Shown: positions 55,692 to 62,500 of the stretch, piece by piece | How positions within the stretch are numbered: the stretch's first letter is position 1 | Layout: each line of letters begins with the position of its first letter | Source: Actibacterium ureilyticum | GTDB taxonomy: Bacteria; Pseudomonadota; Alphaproteobacteria; Rhodobacterales; Rhodobacteraceae | Direction of reading: 5' to 3' | Length of the DNA: 62,500 nucleotides | NCBI RefSeq assembly: GCF_002285435.1 | Contig: NZ_NSBT01000025.1 | Span: 1-62,500 of the forward strand | Translations under genes and position numbers: made by a program | Notes under the pieces: generated by a model | Databases searched by the model: none | What the model saw: only the letters and a program-made list of their open reading frames with translations | Told to the model about the DNA's origin: nothing

Positions 55692-56801
55692 TCAGGTCAG
55701 CGGCGGCGTCTGCCACAGCCGGATCTTCAGTCCGCCATGCGCCACGATCGTCCCCGGCGCGTCGAAGGGCAGGCCGGTGGATTTGGCCAGCCCCGCATCG
55801 GTGGTGATCAGCCCCACGCGCCAGCCCGCGAACCGGCTGCGCATGGCTTCCCCGAACTGACCATAGACCGCATAAAGCGGCCCCTTCTTGCCGATCCGCC
55901 CGCCATAGGGCGGGTTGACGATCACCAGCCCCGGCGGACCGTCGGGCGGGGTCAGGTCAGCGACCGCGGTCTGTTCGAACTGCGTCCAGTCGGCAACCCC
56001 GGCGCGGTCGGCATTGGCGCGGCTCATCTTCACCGCGCCGGCATCGCGGTCGCTGCCGTAAAACCCGTGATCCACCGCACGGGCCGGGGTGGCCTGACGC
56101 AGGGCGGCGACGGCCTCGGGGTCGTATCCGGCCAGTTGTTCGAAGGCGAAGTGACGCGAGCGGCCGGGCAGCATGTTCGCGGCGATCTCGGCCGCCTCGA
56201 TCACGAAAGTGCCCGAGCCGCACATCGGGTCCAGCACCGACTCGTTCCCGTCAAAGCCACAGGCGCGCAGGAACATCGCCGCCATGGTTTCGCGCATCGG
56301 GGCCTTGTTCACCGCTTCCTTGTGGCCGCGCTTGTGCAGCGATGCGCCGGTGGTATCCAGGCTGATCGTGCACAGGTCGTCGTCGATCCGCGCCTTGATC
56401 GTGATCGGTGCGTCATCGGCCACGGGGATGCCCGCACCTTCGCCTATGGCGCGCGTGATCCGCTGGGCCGCCGCACCGGCGTGATAGATCCGCGATTTGC
56501 GGCAGGTCGCTTCGACCCGCACCGGCACATCGGTGCGCAGCAGGTCGGCCCAGGGCACCTTGCGCGCGCGTTTGTCCAACTGCGCCAGATGCAGCGCGCG
56601 AAATTCCGCGATCCGCACCAGCACCCGCGTCGCCCCGCGCACCGCCAGGTTGGCGCGCCAGATCTCGGGCCAGCCGCCACGGATGGTCACACCGCCCGGA
56701 ACCTGCGCCACGCCATCGTAGCCAAGCGCGCGGACCTCGTCGGCCAGGGGCGCTTCCAGCCCCGGGGTGGCCACAAGGAAGATGTCGAAAGGGTCGGACA
56801 T
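55692..56801 (-). CDS. THUMP-domain SAM-dependent RNA methyltransferase (RlmL-like)
   Basis: A 369-residue RNA methyltransferase. The N-terminal part (about 1-160) has the ferredoxin-like and THUMP features of the RlmL N-terminal half (VATPGLEAPLADEVRALG, THUMP strands through ISLDTTGASLHKRG), and the catalytic Rossmann part has the SAM motif VLDPMCGSGTFVIEAA and the NPPYG motif (VNPPYGGRIG), typical of N2-guanine methylation. E. coli RlmL modifies 23S G2445. The C-terminal RlmK-like half of E. coli RlmKL is absent. It lies between rpsO and pnp, usually adjacent genes. Confidence 0.9.
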   Translation of the reverse strand: MSDPFDIFLVATPGLEAPLADEVRALGYDGVAQVPGGVTIRGGWPEIWRANLAVRGATRVLVRIAEFRALHLAQLDKRARKVPWADLLRTDVPVRVEATCRKSRIYHAGAAAQRITRAIGEGAGIPVADDAPITIKARIDDDLCTISLDTTGASLHKRGHKEAVNKAPMRETMAAMFLRACGFDGNESVLDPMCGSGTFVIEAAEIAANMLPGRSRHFAFEQLAGYDPEAVAALRQATPARAVDHGFYGSDRDAGAVKMSRANADRAGVADWTQFEQTAVADLTPPDGPPGLVIVNPPYGGRIGKKGPLYAVYGQFGEAMRSRFAGWRVGLITTDAGLAKSTGLPFDAPGTIVAHGGLKIRLWQTPPLT

Positions 56802-56833
56802 GATGCGCGCTCTTCTACAGCCTGAAACGAAAA

Positions 56834-56857
56834 CGCCCGCTCGGGTCAGAGCGGGCG
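56834..56857 (-). terminator. Intrinsic terminator after rpsO (minus strand)
   Basis: CGCCCGCTC (56834-56842) and GAGCGGGCG (56849-56857) form the stem. On the minus strand it is followed by TTTTCGTTT, so it can end the rpsO transcript before the methyltransferase gene. Confidence 0.8.
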
Positions 56858-56882
56858 AATAGTCGATCGGATCGGCGAAGCC

Positions 56883-57152
56883 TTAGCGGCGGATGCCCAG
56901 CTTCTGGATCAGGTCGGTGTAACGGCCTTCATCCTTGCCCTTCAGATAGTCCAGCAGCTTGCGGCGCTGGGCCACCAGCTTCAGAAGGCCACGGCGCGAG
57001 TGGTTGTCCTTCTTGTGGGTCTTGAAGTGCTCGGTCAGGGTCGAGATGCGGCTGGTCAGGATCGCAACCTGAACCTCGGGCGAACCGGTGTCGCCGTCCT
57101 TGGTCGCGTATTCCTTGATCAGGCGGTTCTTTTCTTCAACAGTGATCGACAT
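56883..57152 (-). CDS. rpsO: 30S ribosomal protein S15
   Basis: An 89-residue S15, which binds 16S rRNA helices 20-22 and organises the platform. The family pattern [33 protein letters not shown] and [20 protein letters not shown] is complete, with the DTGSPEVQ helix start characteristic. AGGAGACCCCG precedes the ATG. It is followed by a terminator rather than directly by pnp. Confidence 0.98.
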   Translation of the reverse strand: MSITVEEKNRLIKEYATKDGDTGSPEVQVAILTSRISTLTEHFKTHKKDNHSRRGLLKLVAQRRKLLDYLKGKDEGRYTDLIQKLGIRR

Positions 57153-57283
57153 CGGGGTCTCCTATCATCTGGTCCATGGCGCAGGCCGGGATGTCGTCCA
57201 GCAAGGCCCGTGGAGATTGCCCGCCGGTTATCCGACGGATGCGCGCGTATAGGGGATTCGGCGGAAAAAGGAAAGTCCCGCGA

Positions 57284-58219
57284 TCAGATCGCCTGTATCA
57301 CGGTTTCCGCAACGCTTTCGGCGATCAGCGTGATCTGCGCCGGATCCAGCCCGACGGCATCGACCAGTTCCGCCAGCGGTTCGCCGTCCAGCATCAGCAT
57401 CATGTTGTCGGGGTTGCCCTCGACCGGCTCCAGCGTGACGACCGGATCGATATGGATCGTATCGTCATACAGCACGACCAGCTCGTCCTGTTCGGCATCG
57501 AAATCCTCGATCAGGGCGGTGTTGTCGGCGTCGATCCAGTCACCCAGGGCAAATGTATCCGCGCCATCCCCGCCATGCAGGTTGTCGCCCGCCCCGCCCA
57601 GCAGGACATCGTCACCATCCCCGCCATTCAGGTAATCGGTCAGGTTGTCATCCTCAAACCTGCCATCGGGTGTCAGCGTCCCGCCGATCACCGTATCCTG
57701 GCCCGCATTGCCATTGACCACATCGGCGCCCGCGCCGCCGATGACCATATCATTGTCCAGCCCCCCCATCAGCGCATCGTCGCCCGCGTCCCCGGTCAGC
57801 CGGTCGTCGCCCGGCCCGCCGATCAGCGTGTCGTTGCCATCCCCGCCCGACAGGACATCATCCCCGGCCTGACCGCTCAGCTGATCCGCACCGGCGCCGC
57901 CAAAGACCGCATCCGCGCCCAGATCGCCGTGCAGCTGGTCATCACCCAGATCCCCATGCAGCAGATCGTCATCATCCGCGCCCAGCAACAGGTCATCGCC
58001 CGCGCCACCGATCAGCGTGTCGTCACCGCCGTTGCCCTGCACGACATCGTCACCGTCCAGCGCATCCAGAAGATCGCCGGTTTCGCCGCCGATCAGCGTG
58101 TCGGCGTCATCGGTGGGGCGGTCGTGGTCGTCATGGTCGTCGTCATCATCGCCGCCGCTGTCGATATCGACGGTCGCGCCGATCATCAGCATGCTGAGCA
58201 GACCTGCCAATCCAAACAT
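57284..58219 (-). CDS. RTX-type calcium-binding repeat protein
   Basis: A 311-residue acidic protein with a run of RTX (hemolysin-type) nonapeptide repeats of the form GGxGxDxLx/UxGxxGDD from about residue 40 to 220, e.g. [15 protein letters not shown] and [18 protein letters not shown]. These bind Ca2+ and fold into beta rolls. A hydrophobic N-terminal stretch ([13 protein letters not shown]) precedes an Asp/His block ([10 protein letters not shown]). The C-terminal 80 residues are not repeat-like ([19 protein letters not shown] onward) and resemble the end domain of secreted RTX proteins. No type I secretion genes are adjacent. A GTG start at 58270 is the alternative. Confidence 0.85.
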   Translation of the reverse strand: MFGLAGLLSMLMIGATVDIDSGGDDDDDHDDHDRPTDDADTLIGGETGDLLDALDGDDVVQGNGGDDTLIGGAGDDLLLGADDDDLLHGDLGDDQLHGDLGADAVFGGAGADQLSGQAGDDVLSGGDGNDTLIGGPGDDRLTGDAGDDALMGGLDNDMVIGGAGADVVNGNAGQDTVIGGTLTPDGRFEDDNLTDYLNGGDGDDVLLGGAGDNLHGGDGADTFALGDWIDADNTALIEDFDAEQDELVVLYDDTIHIDPVVTLEPVEGNPDNMMLMLDGEPLAELVDAVGLDPAQITLIAESVAETVIQAI

Positions 58220-58330
58220 CGTGCAATTCCAGTTGAGACATGCGGGGTCAAAAGTTCCCGATATGTTCACCCTATGCCGGTTTTGCCCGCGTCAGAAGTG
58301 TTTCCCATGTTCAAGGTTAACCGCAATTCA

Positions 58331-58846
58331 TCATGCGGGCGCGGGGCACCAGGGTTCGGGCTGCTGGCTGTAGGGGCGGTAAAGCGGGTGGCGGGGGTGG
58401 CCGTCCTTGGTCAGGCCCAGATGGCAGAGCGTATATCCACCCGCGTTCAGCATCGCGGCCACCTGCGGCCCGCGATCCAGATGCGCGCCATGCACGCCCC
58501 AGCCGCACACGATCCGGTCGGCCCAGTCGGCGGCCGCGATCAGGTGGCGGTCATTGTCGGGGCCCAGCGGCGCGTCGGCCGCCCGCAGATCGCGCGGATC
58601 GGTGGCGCGAAAGGCAAACAGGTTCACCACCCGGAATGCGCCTGCCCCCATCTGCCGCGCGCGCCGCTCGCAGCGTTCGATGGTGGGGTCGTTGCGCAGC
58701 TCGCTCGCGGTCGAGGGGTTAAGCATCACATAGGCCACGCGCGGCCCCGCACCCCATTCACGCGTCAGGGCATACCGGTAAACCTCGCAATCGGAATAAA
58801 GCGCAGTGGAAAATGTGCCGTTCTGGTCATGGGTGCGGGTGATCAT
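58331..58846 (-). CDS. DUF1643 protein
   Basis: A 171-residue DUF1643 protein. The family pattern is VAYVMLNPSTASELRNDPTI (about 37-56) followed by ERCERRARQMGAGAFRVVNLFAFRATDPRDL (about 57-87) and VCGWGVHG. Function unknown; the pattern suggests a soluble cytoplasmic nucleotide- or nucleic-acid-related domain. It sits between truB and the RTX gene on the minus strand, 88 bases after truB. Confidence 0.88.
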   Translation of the reverse strand: MITRTHDQNGTFSTALYSDCEVYRYALTREWGAGPRVAYVMLNPSTASELRNDPTIERCERRARQMGAGAFRVVNLFAFRATDPRDLRAADAPLGPDNDRHLIAAADWADRIVCGWGVHGAHLDRGPQVAAMLNAGGYTLCHLGLTKDGHPRHPLYRPYSQQPEPWCPAPA

Positions 58847-58934
58847 GGGGCCGCGTTGTGGCCCCGGATCGGGATTTGTTCAAGCCGCTTCGACCTCTCG
58901 TCGGTCCGCCCACGGCTGACACGACGCCATAGGG

Positions 58935-59840
58935 TCAGTGGTTGAAAACCCGGCTTGGGTGCAGCTCTCCCGCGCGATAGATGCCAACCGCGACCGCCTT
59001 GCCGTCGAAGGACGCCCAGGCCTCGTCGCCGTATTCCACGTCCGACGCCAGTACCATGCCGGGATTGCCATGCCGCAACTTTGCTGCACCCTCGGGCGTG
59101 CAGCGCAGTTCGGGCAAGCCATCCAGCCCGACCTCGAGCGGGTGCAGGTATTCGTCCAGCGCGGGCGATTTCGCCATCTGGTCCAACAGGTCAAAGGCGA
59201 TGCCGTCCTCGACCTCGAACGGGCCGGACCAGATCCGGCGCAGTTCGCGGACATGACCCAAGCAGCCCAGCGTGTCGCCCAGATCGCGCGCGATGGCGCG
59301 GACATAGCCGCCCTTGCCGCAGACCATTTCCAGCGTCACATGATCGGCATCGGGGCGCGCGATCATGTCCAGACTTTCGACATAAAGCGGCCGCGCGGCG
59401 ATCTCGAATTCCTCGTCGTCACGGGCCAGCTTATAGGCGCGCTCGCCATCGATCTTGACCGCGCTGAATTTCGGCGGGACCTGCATGATGTCGCCGGTAA
59501 AGCCGGGCAGGGCGGCGCGGATCTGGTCGTCGGTCGGGCGCGTGTCGCTGGTCGCGGTCACCTCGCCCTCGGCGTCGTCGGTATTGGTGGCCTGGCCCAG
59601 CCGCGCGGTGAACCGATACGCCTTCAGCGCGTCGGTGATATAGGGGACCGTCTTCGTCGCCTCGCCCAATGCTACGGCCAGAACGCCCGTCGCCTCGGGG
59701 TCCAGCGTGCCGGCGTGACCGGCCTTTTTCGCATCGAACGCCCAGCGGACCTTGTTGACCACCGCGTTCGAAGAGATGCCGGCGGGCTTGTCGACGACCA
59801 GCCAGCCCGAAATGTCGCGTCCTTTACGGCGGCGTGCCAC
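58935..59840 (-). CDS. truB: tRNA pseudouridine-55 synthase TruB
   Basis: A 301-residue TruB, making pseudouridine 55 in the T-loop of tRNAs. The catalytic Asp is in the family motif [21 protein letters not shown] (about 39-59), preceded by [17 protein letters not shown] and followed by [18 protein letters not shown]. The C-terminal PUA-type part carries a normal fold end. It lies in the classic rbfA-truB-rpsO-pnp region but is separated from rbfA by a phosphodiester glycosidase-like gene. Confidence 0.97.
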   Translation of the reverse strand: MARRRKGRDISGWLVVDKPAGISSNAVVNKVRWAFDAKKAGHAGTLDPEATGVLAVALGEATKTVPYITDALKAYRFTARLGQATNTDDAEGEVTATSDTRPTDDQIRAALPGFTGDIMQVPPKFSAVKIDGERAYKLARDDEEFEIAARPLYVESLDMIARPDADHVTLEMVCGKGGYVRAIARDLGDTLGCLGHVRELRRIWSGPFEVEDGIAFDLLDQMAKSPALDEYLHPLEVGLDGLPELRCTPEGAAKLRHGNPGMVLASDVEYGDEAWASFDGKAVAVGIYRAGELHPSRVFNH

Positions 59841-59897
59841 GGTTGCCTCCTGCGTATGTGAACAGGGCCGGGGTGCTAGCGCCTTGTGCGGGGCGCG

Positions 59898-60620
59898 TCA
59901 ACGGGAACGCGGCACGACGGTGCCGATGATCGGCCCCATGGGAAAGCCCGCGTCGTGCCGGTCGATCCCCGGCGCATACAGGCGCGAGATCTTGCCGTCG
60001 AAATAAAGCGCGTTGGGGGTTTTCAGCACATCGCGGAACAGGCGGCCGAATTCGTGAAACCGCACCCGGCTGTCCGAGATCGCGAAATGCACCAGCCCAT
60101 CGGCATCGACGCCCACACCATTGCGGATATAGCGCGAGGTGCTGTCGACCAGAAAACGCGGATGCAGTTCCCCGTCGATCACCAGCATCGGGCCGGATTG
60201 CGTGGCGTGGGTGCAGGTGGGGGACTCTTCTATATAGGTCAGCGTTTCGATCACCCGCGCGCCACCCGGAAAGACGCAGAAGATACCATTGGGCAAAAGC
60301 CCGAAATTGCCCGGCCCCGCATTGGGCACCGCCGCGCGGGTCTGTTCGCCGTTTTCGATGTAAAGCCCGACCGGGGCGCGGTCGGCGTGATACATGCCGG
60401 CATTCATCGCAAAGCCCAGCTGCGTGCCGTCGCCCTCCAGCATCGCGTCCACGCGGGCGAAGCTGCCCAGCACGACGCCGTCGGCATCGGTGCGAAAAAG
60501 GCGCAGCGCCTCGACCTTGGGATCGACGGTGCAGACGGTAAAGCGCAGGTCGTCCAGAACCTCAGGCCGGCAATCGGCGGCGCGGGTCGCCGTGGACAGC
60601 GCCGCCAGCAGCAGCGCCAT
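59898..60620 (-). CDS. Exported NAGPA/phosphodiester-glycosidase-domain protein
   Basis: A 240-residue exported protein of the phosphodiester glycosidase (NAGPA-type) domain. A signal peptide (MALLLAALSTATRA-ADC) precedes the domain, whose features include FAMNAGMYHADRAPVGLYIE, GPGNFGLLPNGIFCVF, CTHATQSGPMLVIDGELH and RFLVDSTSRYIRNGVGVDADG. In animals this domain uncovers mannose-6-phosphate; bacterial versions are linked to exopolysaccharide handling. The start at 60620 is chosen because AAGGCG precedes it and it falls 10 bases after the rbfA stop; upstream Met codons (60653, 60647) would overlap rbfA. Confidence 0.8.
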   Translation of the reverse strand: MALLLAALSTATRAADCRPEVLDDLRFTVCTVDPKVEALRLFRTDADGVVLGSFARVDAMLEGDGTQLGFAMNAGMYHADRAPVGLYIENGEQTRAAVPNAGPGNFGLLPNGIFCVFPGGARVIETLTYIEESPTCTHATQSGPMLVIDGELHPRFLVDSTSRYIRNGVGVDADGLVHFAISDSRVRFHEFGRLFRDVLKTPNALYFDGKISRLYAPGIDRHDAGFPMGPIIGTVVPRSR

Positions 60621-60630
60621 CAGGGTCGCC

Positions 60631-61041
60631 TTAATCGTCGTCGTCATCGTCATGCAGGTCGCGCTGCACATCGTCCTGACCCAGCAGGCGGCGGGTTTCG
60701 TCCATCCGGTCGAAGGTCTCGTCCAGCACGAAGCGCAGCTCGGGCGCGAATTTCAGCGCCACAGCCTTACCGACCGCACGGCGCAGCTCGCCCTTGTTCC
60801 GGCGCAGCAGCGCCAGCGCCTCGTCGGCATGCTGGCCGCCCAGCGGCAGCACGAATGCGGTCGCGACCTTCAGGTCAGGCGAGGTGCGCACCTCGCCCAC
60901 GGTGATCGACATGCGGTTCAGCTCGGGGTCGTGCACATCACCGCGCGCCAGCACCTCGGACAGGGTGCGGCGGATCAGTTCGGCGACGCGAAGCTGGCGT
61001 TGCGACGGCCCGGCGCCGGTATGAAACTTGTTTTTAGCCAT
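60631..61041 (-). CDS. rbfA: Ribosome-binding factor A
   Basis: A 136-residue RbfA, a cold-shock 30S maturation factor. The KH-like fold is seen in [19 protein letters not shown] and [21 protein letters not shown], and [15 protein letters not shown] closes the fold. The C-terminus ends in a run of six Asp after HD, an acidic tail not needed for the fold. The ATG at 61041 gives the usual MAKNKF start. It diverges from dapB with a 100-base gap. Confidence 0.95.
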   Translation of the reverse strand: MAKNKFHTGAGPSQRQLRVAELIRRTLSEVLARGDVHDPELNRMSITVGEVRTSPDLKVATAFVLPLGGQHADEALALLRRNKGELRRAVGKAVALKFAPELRFVLDETFDRMDETRRLLGQDDVQRDLHDDDDDD

Positions 61042-61141
61042 GCGCTGCATCTAGGGTATGTGCTGCCCTGCCGCAAGCGGGGCTTTGCCAAGCGTCGCGC
61101 CCTGAGCTAAACGAAGCCGACGGAATGCAAGGAGTGGACGC

Positions 61142-61951
61142 ATGAGCAATCTGCCGGGGATCGTGATTACCGGGGCATCGGGCCGGATGGGCCAGATGCT
61201 GATGCGGACTGTCCTGGAAAGCCCGCATGCGCGGCTGGTCGGCGCCATCGAGCGACCGGGCCATGAATGGATCGGCCGCGATGTGGGCGAGATCCTGCGC
61301 GAGGACGCGGTCGGCGTCGCCATCACCGACGACCCGCTGGAGGCGATGGCCAAGGCGCAGGCGGTGATCGATTTTACCGCCCCCGCCGCGACCGTGCAGT
61401 TTGCCGAGATCGCCGCCCAGGCCCGCGCCGTGCATGTGATCGGCACCACCGGGCTCGCCGAGGATGATCTGGAAAAGATCGCCCTGGCCGCGCGCCATGC
61501 GGTCGTGGTGCGGGCGGGTAACATGAGCCTGGGCGTGAACCTGTTGACCCTGCTGACCCGCAAGGTGTCAAAAGCCTTGGGTGTCGATTACGATATCGAG
61601 GTGGTCGAGGCGCACCACAAGCACAAGGTCGACGCACCTTCGGGTACGGCGCTGATGCTGGGCGAGGCCGCCGCCGAAGGCCGGGGCGTTGCGCTGGCGG
61701 ATGTCTCGGACCGGGGCCGCGACGGCATCACCGGCGCCCGCCAGCCGGGGCATATCGGATTCTCGGCCATTCGCGGCGGCGACATTGTGGGCGAGCATGA
61801 CGTGATCTTCGCGGGCGAGGGCGAACGCGTGATCCTGCGCCACGTGGCGACCGACCGGCGCATCTTTGCCCGTGGCGCGCTGCGGGCCGCGCTGTGGGGG
61901 CAGGGCAAGCATCCCGGCGAATACGATATGGTCGACGTTCTGGGGATCTGA
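61142..61951 (+). CDS. dapB: 4-hydroxy-tetrahydrodipicolinate reductase
   Basis: A 269-residue DapB, reducing tetrahydrodipicolinate in lysine/diaminopimelate synthesis with NAD(P)H. The cofactor motif [12 protein letters not shown] (9-20), the IGTTGL loop, the catalytic [19 protein letters not shown] (about 154-172, His dyad and Lys) and [19 protein letters not shown] near residue 204 are intact. AAGGAGTGGACGC precedes the ATG. The protein supplies DAP for peptidoglycan. The MaoC-type gene follows after a 72-base gap. Confidence 0.97.
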   Translation: MSNLPGIVITGASGRMGQMLMRTVLESPHARLVGAIERPGHEWIGRDVGEILREDAVGVAITDDPLEAMAKAQAVIDFTAPAATVQFAEIAAQARAVHVIGTTGLAEDDLEKIALAARHAVVVRAGNMSLGVNLLTLLTRKVSKALGVDYDIEVVEAHHKHKVDAPSGTALMLGEAAAEGRGVALADVSDRGRDGITGARQPGHIGFSAIRGGDIVGEHDVIFAGEGERVILRHVATDRRIFARGALRAALWGQGKHPGEYDMVDVLGI

Positions 61952-62023
61952 GCGCCGCCACACCTTGCCACCGCCCCGGCGTTTTGGAATGGTCGCATCC
62001 AGAACGATAAGGGAGGATCGGCA

Positions 62024-62479
62024 ATGGCAGGGAAATGGTTCGACGAGCTGGAAATCGGGATGGTGTTCGACCACCCGATCCGGCGCACGGTGACGGAAAC
62101 GGACAATGTCCTGTTCACCACCATGACCCACAATCCTGCCCAGCTGCACCTGGACGAGGAATACTGCCGCACCCAGACCGAATTCGGCCAGCGCGTGGTG
62201 AATTCCTGTTTCACCCTGTCGCTGATGGTCGGCATCTCGGTCGCCGAAACCACGCTGGGCACGGCGGTCGCGAACCTCGGCTGGGACGAGGTGCGCTTTC
62301 CCAAGCCGGTCTTTCATGGCGACACGCTTCGGGTGGAAACCACGGTGGTCGACCTGCGCGACAGCAAATCGCGCCCCGATCAGGGCATCGTGACCTATGA
62401 ACACCGCGCCTATAATCAGCGTGACGAGCTGGTGGCGATCTGCAAGCGCGCGGGTCTGCAACGAAAGGCACCGGCATGA
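62024..62479 (+). CDS. MaoC-family (hotdog) acyl-CoA dehydratase-like protein
   Basis: A 151-residue single-hotdog MaoC-type protein. Motif elements include [17 protein letters not shown] (hydratase-2-type catalytic Asp/His region, N-P-x-H-x-D-like) and [20 protein letters not shown]. Family members hydrate trans-2-enoyl-CoA or act as thioester dehydratases in beta-oxidation, PHA or ethylmalonyl-CoA-type pathways; specificity is unknown. AAGGGAGG stands before the ATG. It overlaps the next start by four bases (ATGA), so the next gene is coupled. Confidence 0.88.
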   Translation: MAGKWFDELEIGMVFDHPIRRTVTETDNVLFTTMTHNPAQLHLDEEYCRTQTEFGQRVVNSCFTLSLMVGISVAETTLGTAVANLGWDEVRFPKPVFHGDTLRVETTVVDLRDSKSRPDQGIVTYEHRAYNQRDELVAICKRAGLQRKAPA

Positions 62480-62500
62480 CCCACATCCGTTCCTTTCTGT
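62476..62500 (+). CDS. Start of an unidentified gene (partial), possibly CoA ester lyase
   Basis: Only eight residues (MTHIRSFL) are visible before the window ends. The start overlaps the MaoC-type stop as ATGA. RSFL is how citrate-lyase-beta/HpcH-type CoA ester lyases often begin, and these commonly follow MaoC genes, but the visible stretch is too short to prove it. Confidence 0.35.

Noticed and set aside
53355-56825. Open reading frame of more than 1100 codons on the plus strand opposite pnp and the THUMP methyltransferase
   Set aside because: Its translation is rich in His, Gln, Arg and Gly without any domain, as expected for the reverse strand of GC-rich coding DNA; pnp and the methyltransferase on the other strand have full family motifs.
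57400-58100. Regular short repeats resembling a CRISPR array
   Set aside because: They are codons of an RTX protein (GGxGxDxLx repeats) with imperfect, in-frame units of 27 bases and no unique spacers.

Overview
The window is high-GC, densely packed chromosomal DNA from an alphaproteobacterium, most likely a member of the Rhodobacteraceae (roseobacter-like). The evidence is the GANTC methylase CcrM, the mutY / DUF721 (DciA-like) / dsbA order, a DUF2125 exported protein, the TIGR03862 flavoprotein, a zinc-ligand-poor Trm112, an ftsK-lolA pair, GTG and TTG starts, and almost no intergenic space. No rRNA, tRNA, CRISPR array, transposase or phage gene is visible. The assignment rests on gene content only; no database search was run.

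Layout. 1-4.75 kb: little-known envelope genes, namely a small secreted protein, a 797-residue internally duplicated membrane-anchored protein, a membrane-tethered winged-helix regulator, a small secreted partner, and a divergent His-rich secreted protein; a 19-bp palindrome lies in the divergent promoter. 4.8-6.6 kb: rnhB and ccrM, with three GANTC sites before ccrM. 6.7-10.5 kb: small protein, AlkB-type hydroxylase, mutY, DUF721, dsbA-like. 10.5-16.7 kb: minus-strand run pmbA, inositol-phosphatase-family gene, DUF4170, waaA, lpxK, preceded by a DUF2125 gene. 16.9-21.1 kb: SDR, crotonase, HNH, MscS channel, TIGR03862 flavoprotein. 21.1-22.1 kb: an AT-richer island with a DUF3800 gene and nested inverted repeats. 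22.1-26.8 kb: leuS-lptE-holA with overlapping ends, and a DUF3576 lipoprotein. 27-31 kb: acidic porin, TPR-sulfotransferase, YggS. 31.1-35.5 kb: L,D-transpeptidase fold, ribA, OmpR-family regulator, secreted unknown, xthA. 35.6-46.8 kb: DUF6653-like, CnoX-like thioredoxin, Lon-N protein, Trm112, UbiH, amidase, DapC-like aminotransferase, ftsK, lolA, SLT lipoprotein, hspQ. 46.8-53.3 kb: GGT, an anti-sigma kinase/STAS pair, fRMsr, GFA, RluA-like, ALDH, peroxiredoxin. 53.3-61.0 kb: an rbfA-truB-rpsO-pnp RNA cluster interrupted by four other genes. 61.1-62.5 kb: dapB, a MaoC-type hydratase and the first codons of another gene.

Functionally the window is mostly housekeeping: lipid A/Kdo synthesis (lpxK, waaA), LPS and lipoprotein export (lptE, lolA), replication and cell cycle (holA, DUF721, ccrM, ftsK), repair (mutY, xthA), translation (leuS, rpsO, truB, rbfA, pnp) and lysine/peptidoglycan precursors (dapB, DapC-like). 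The least explained parts are the 0.1-4.7 kb envelope/regulator block, the DUF3800 island, two copies of a palindromic intergenic repeat at about 31.0 and 35.5 kb, and the orphan partner-switch pair at 48.6-49.4 kb.
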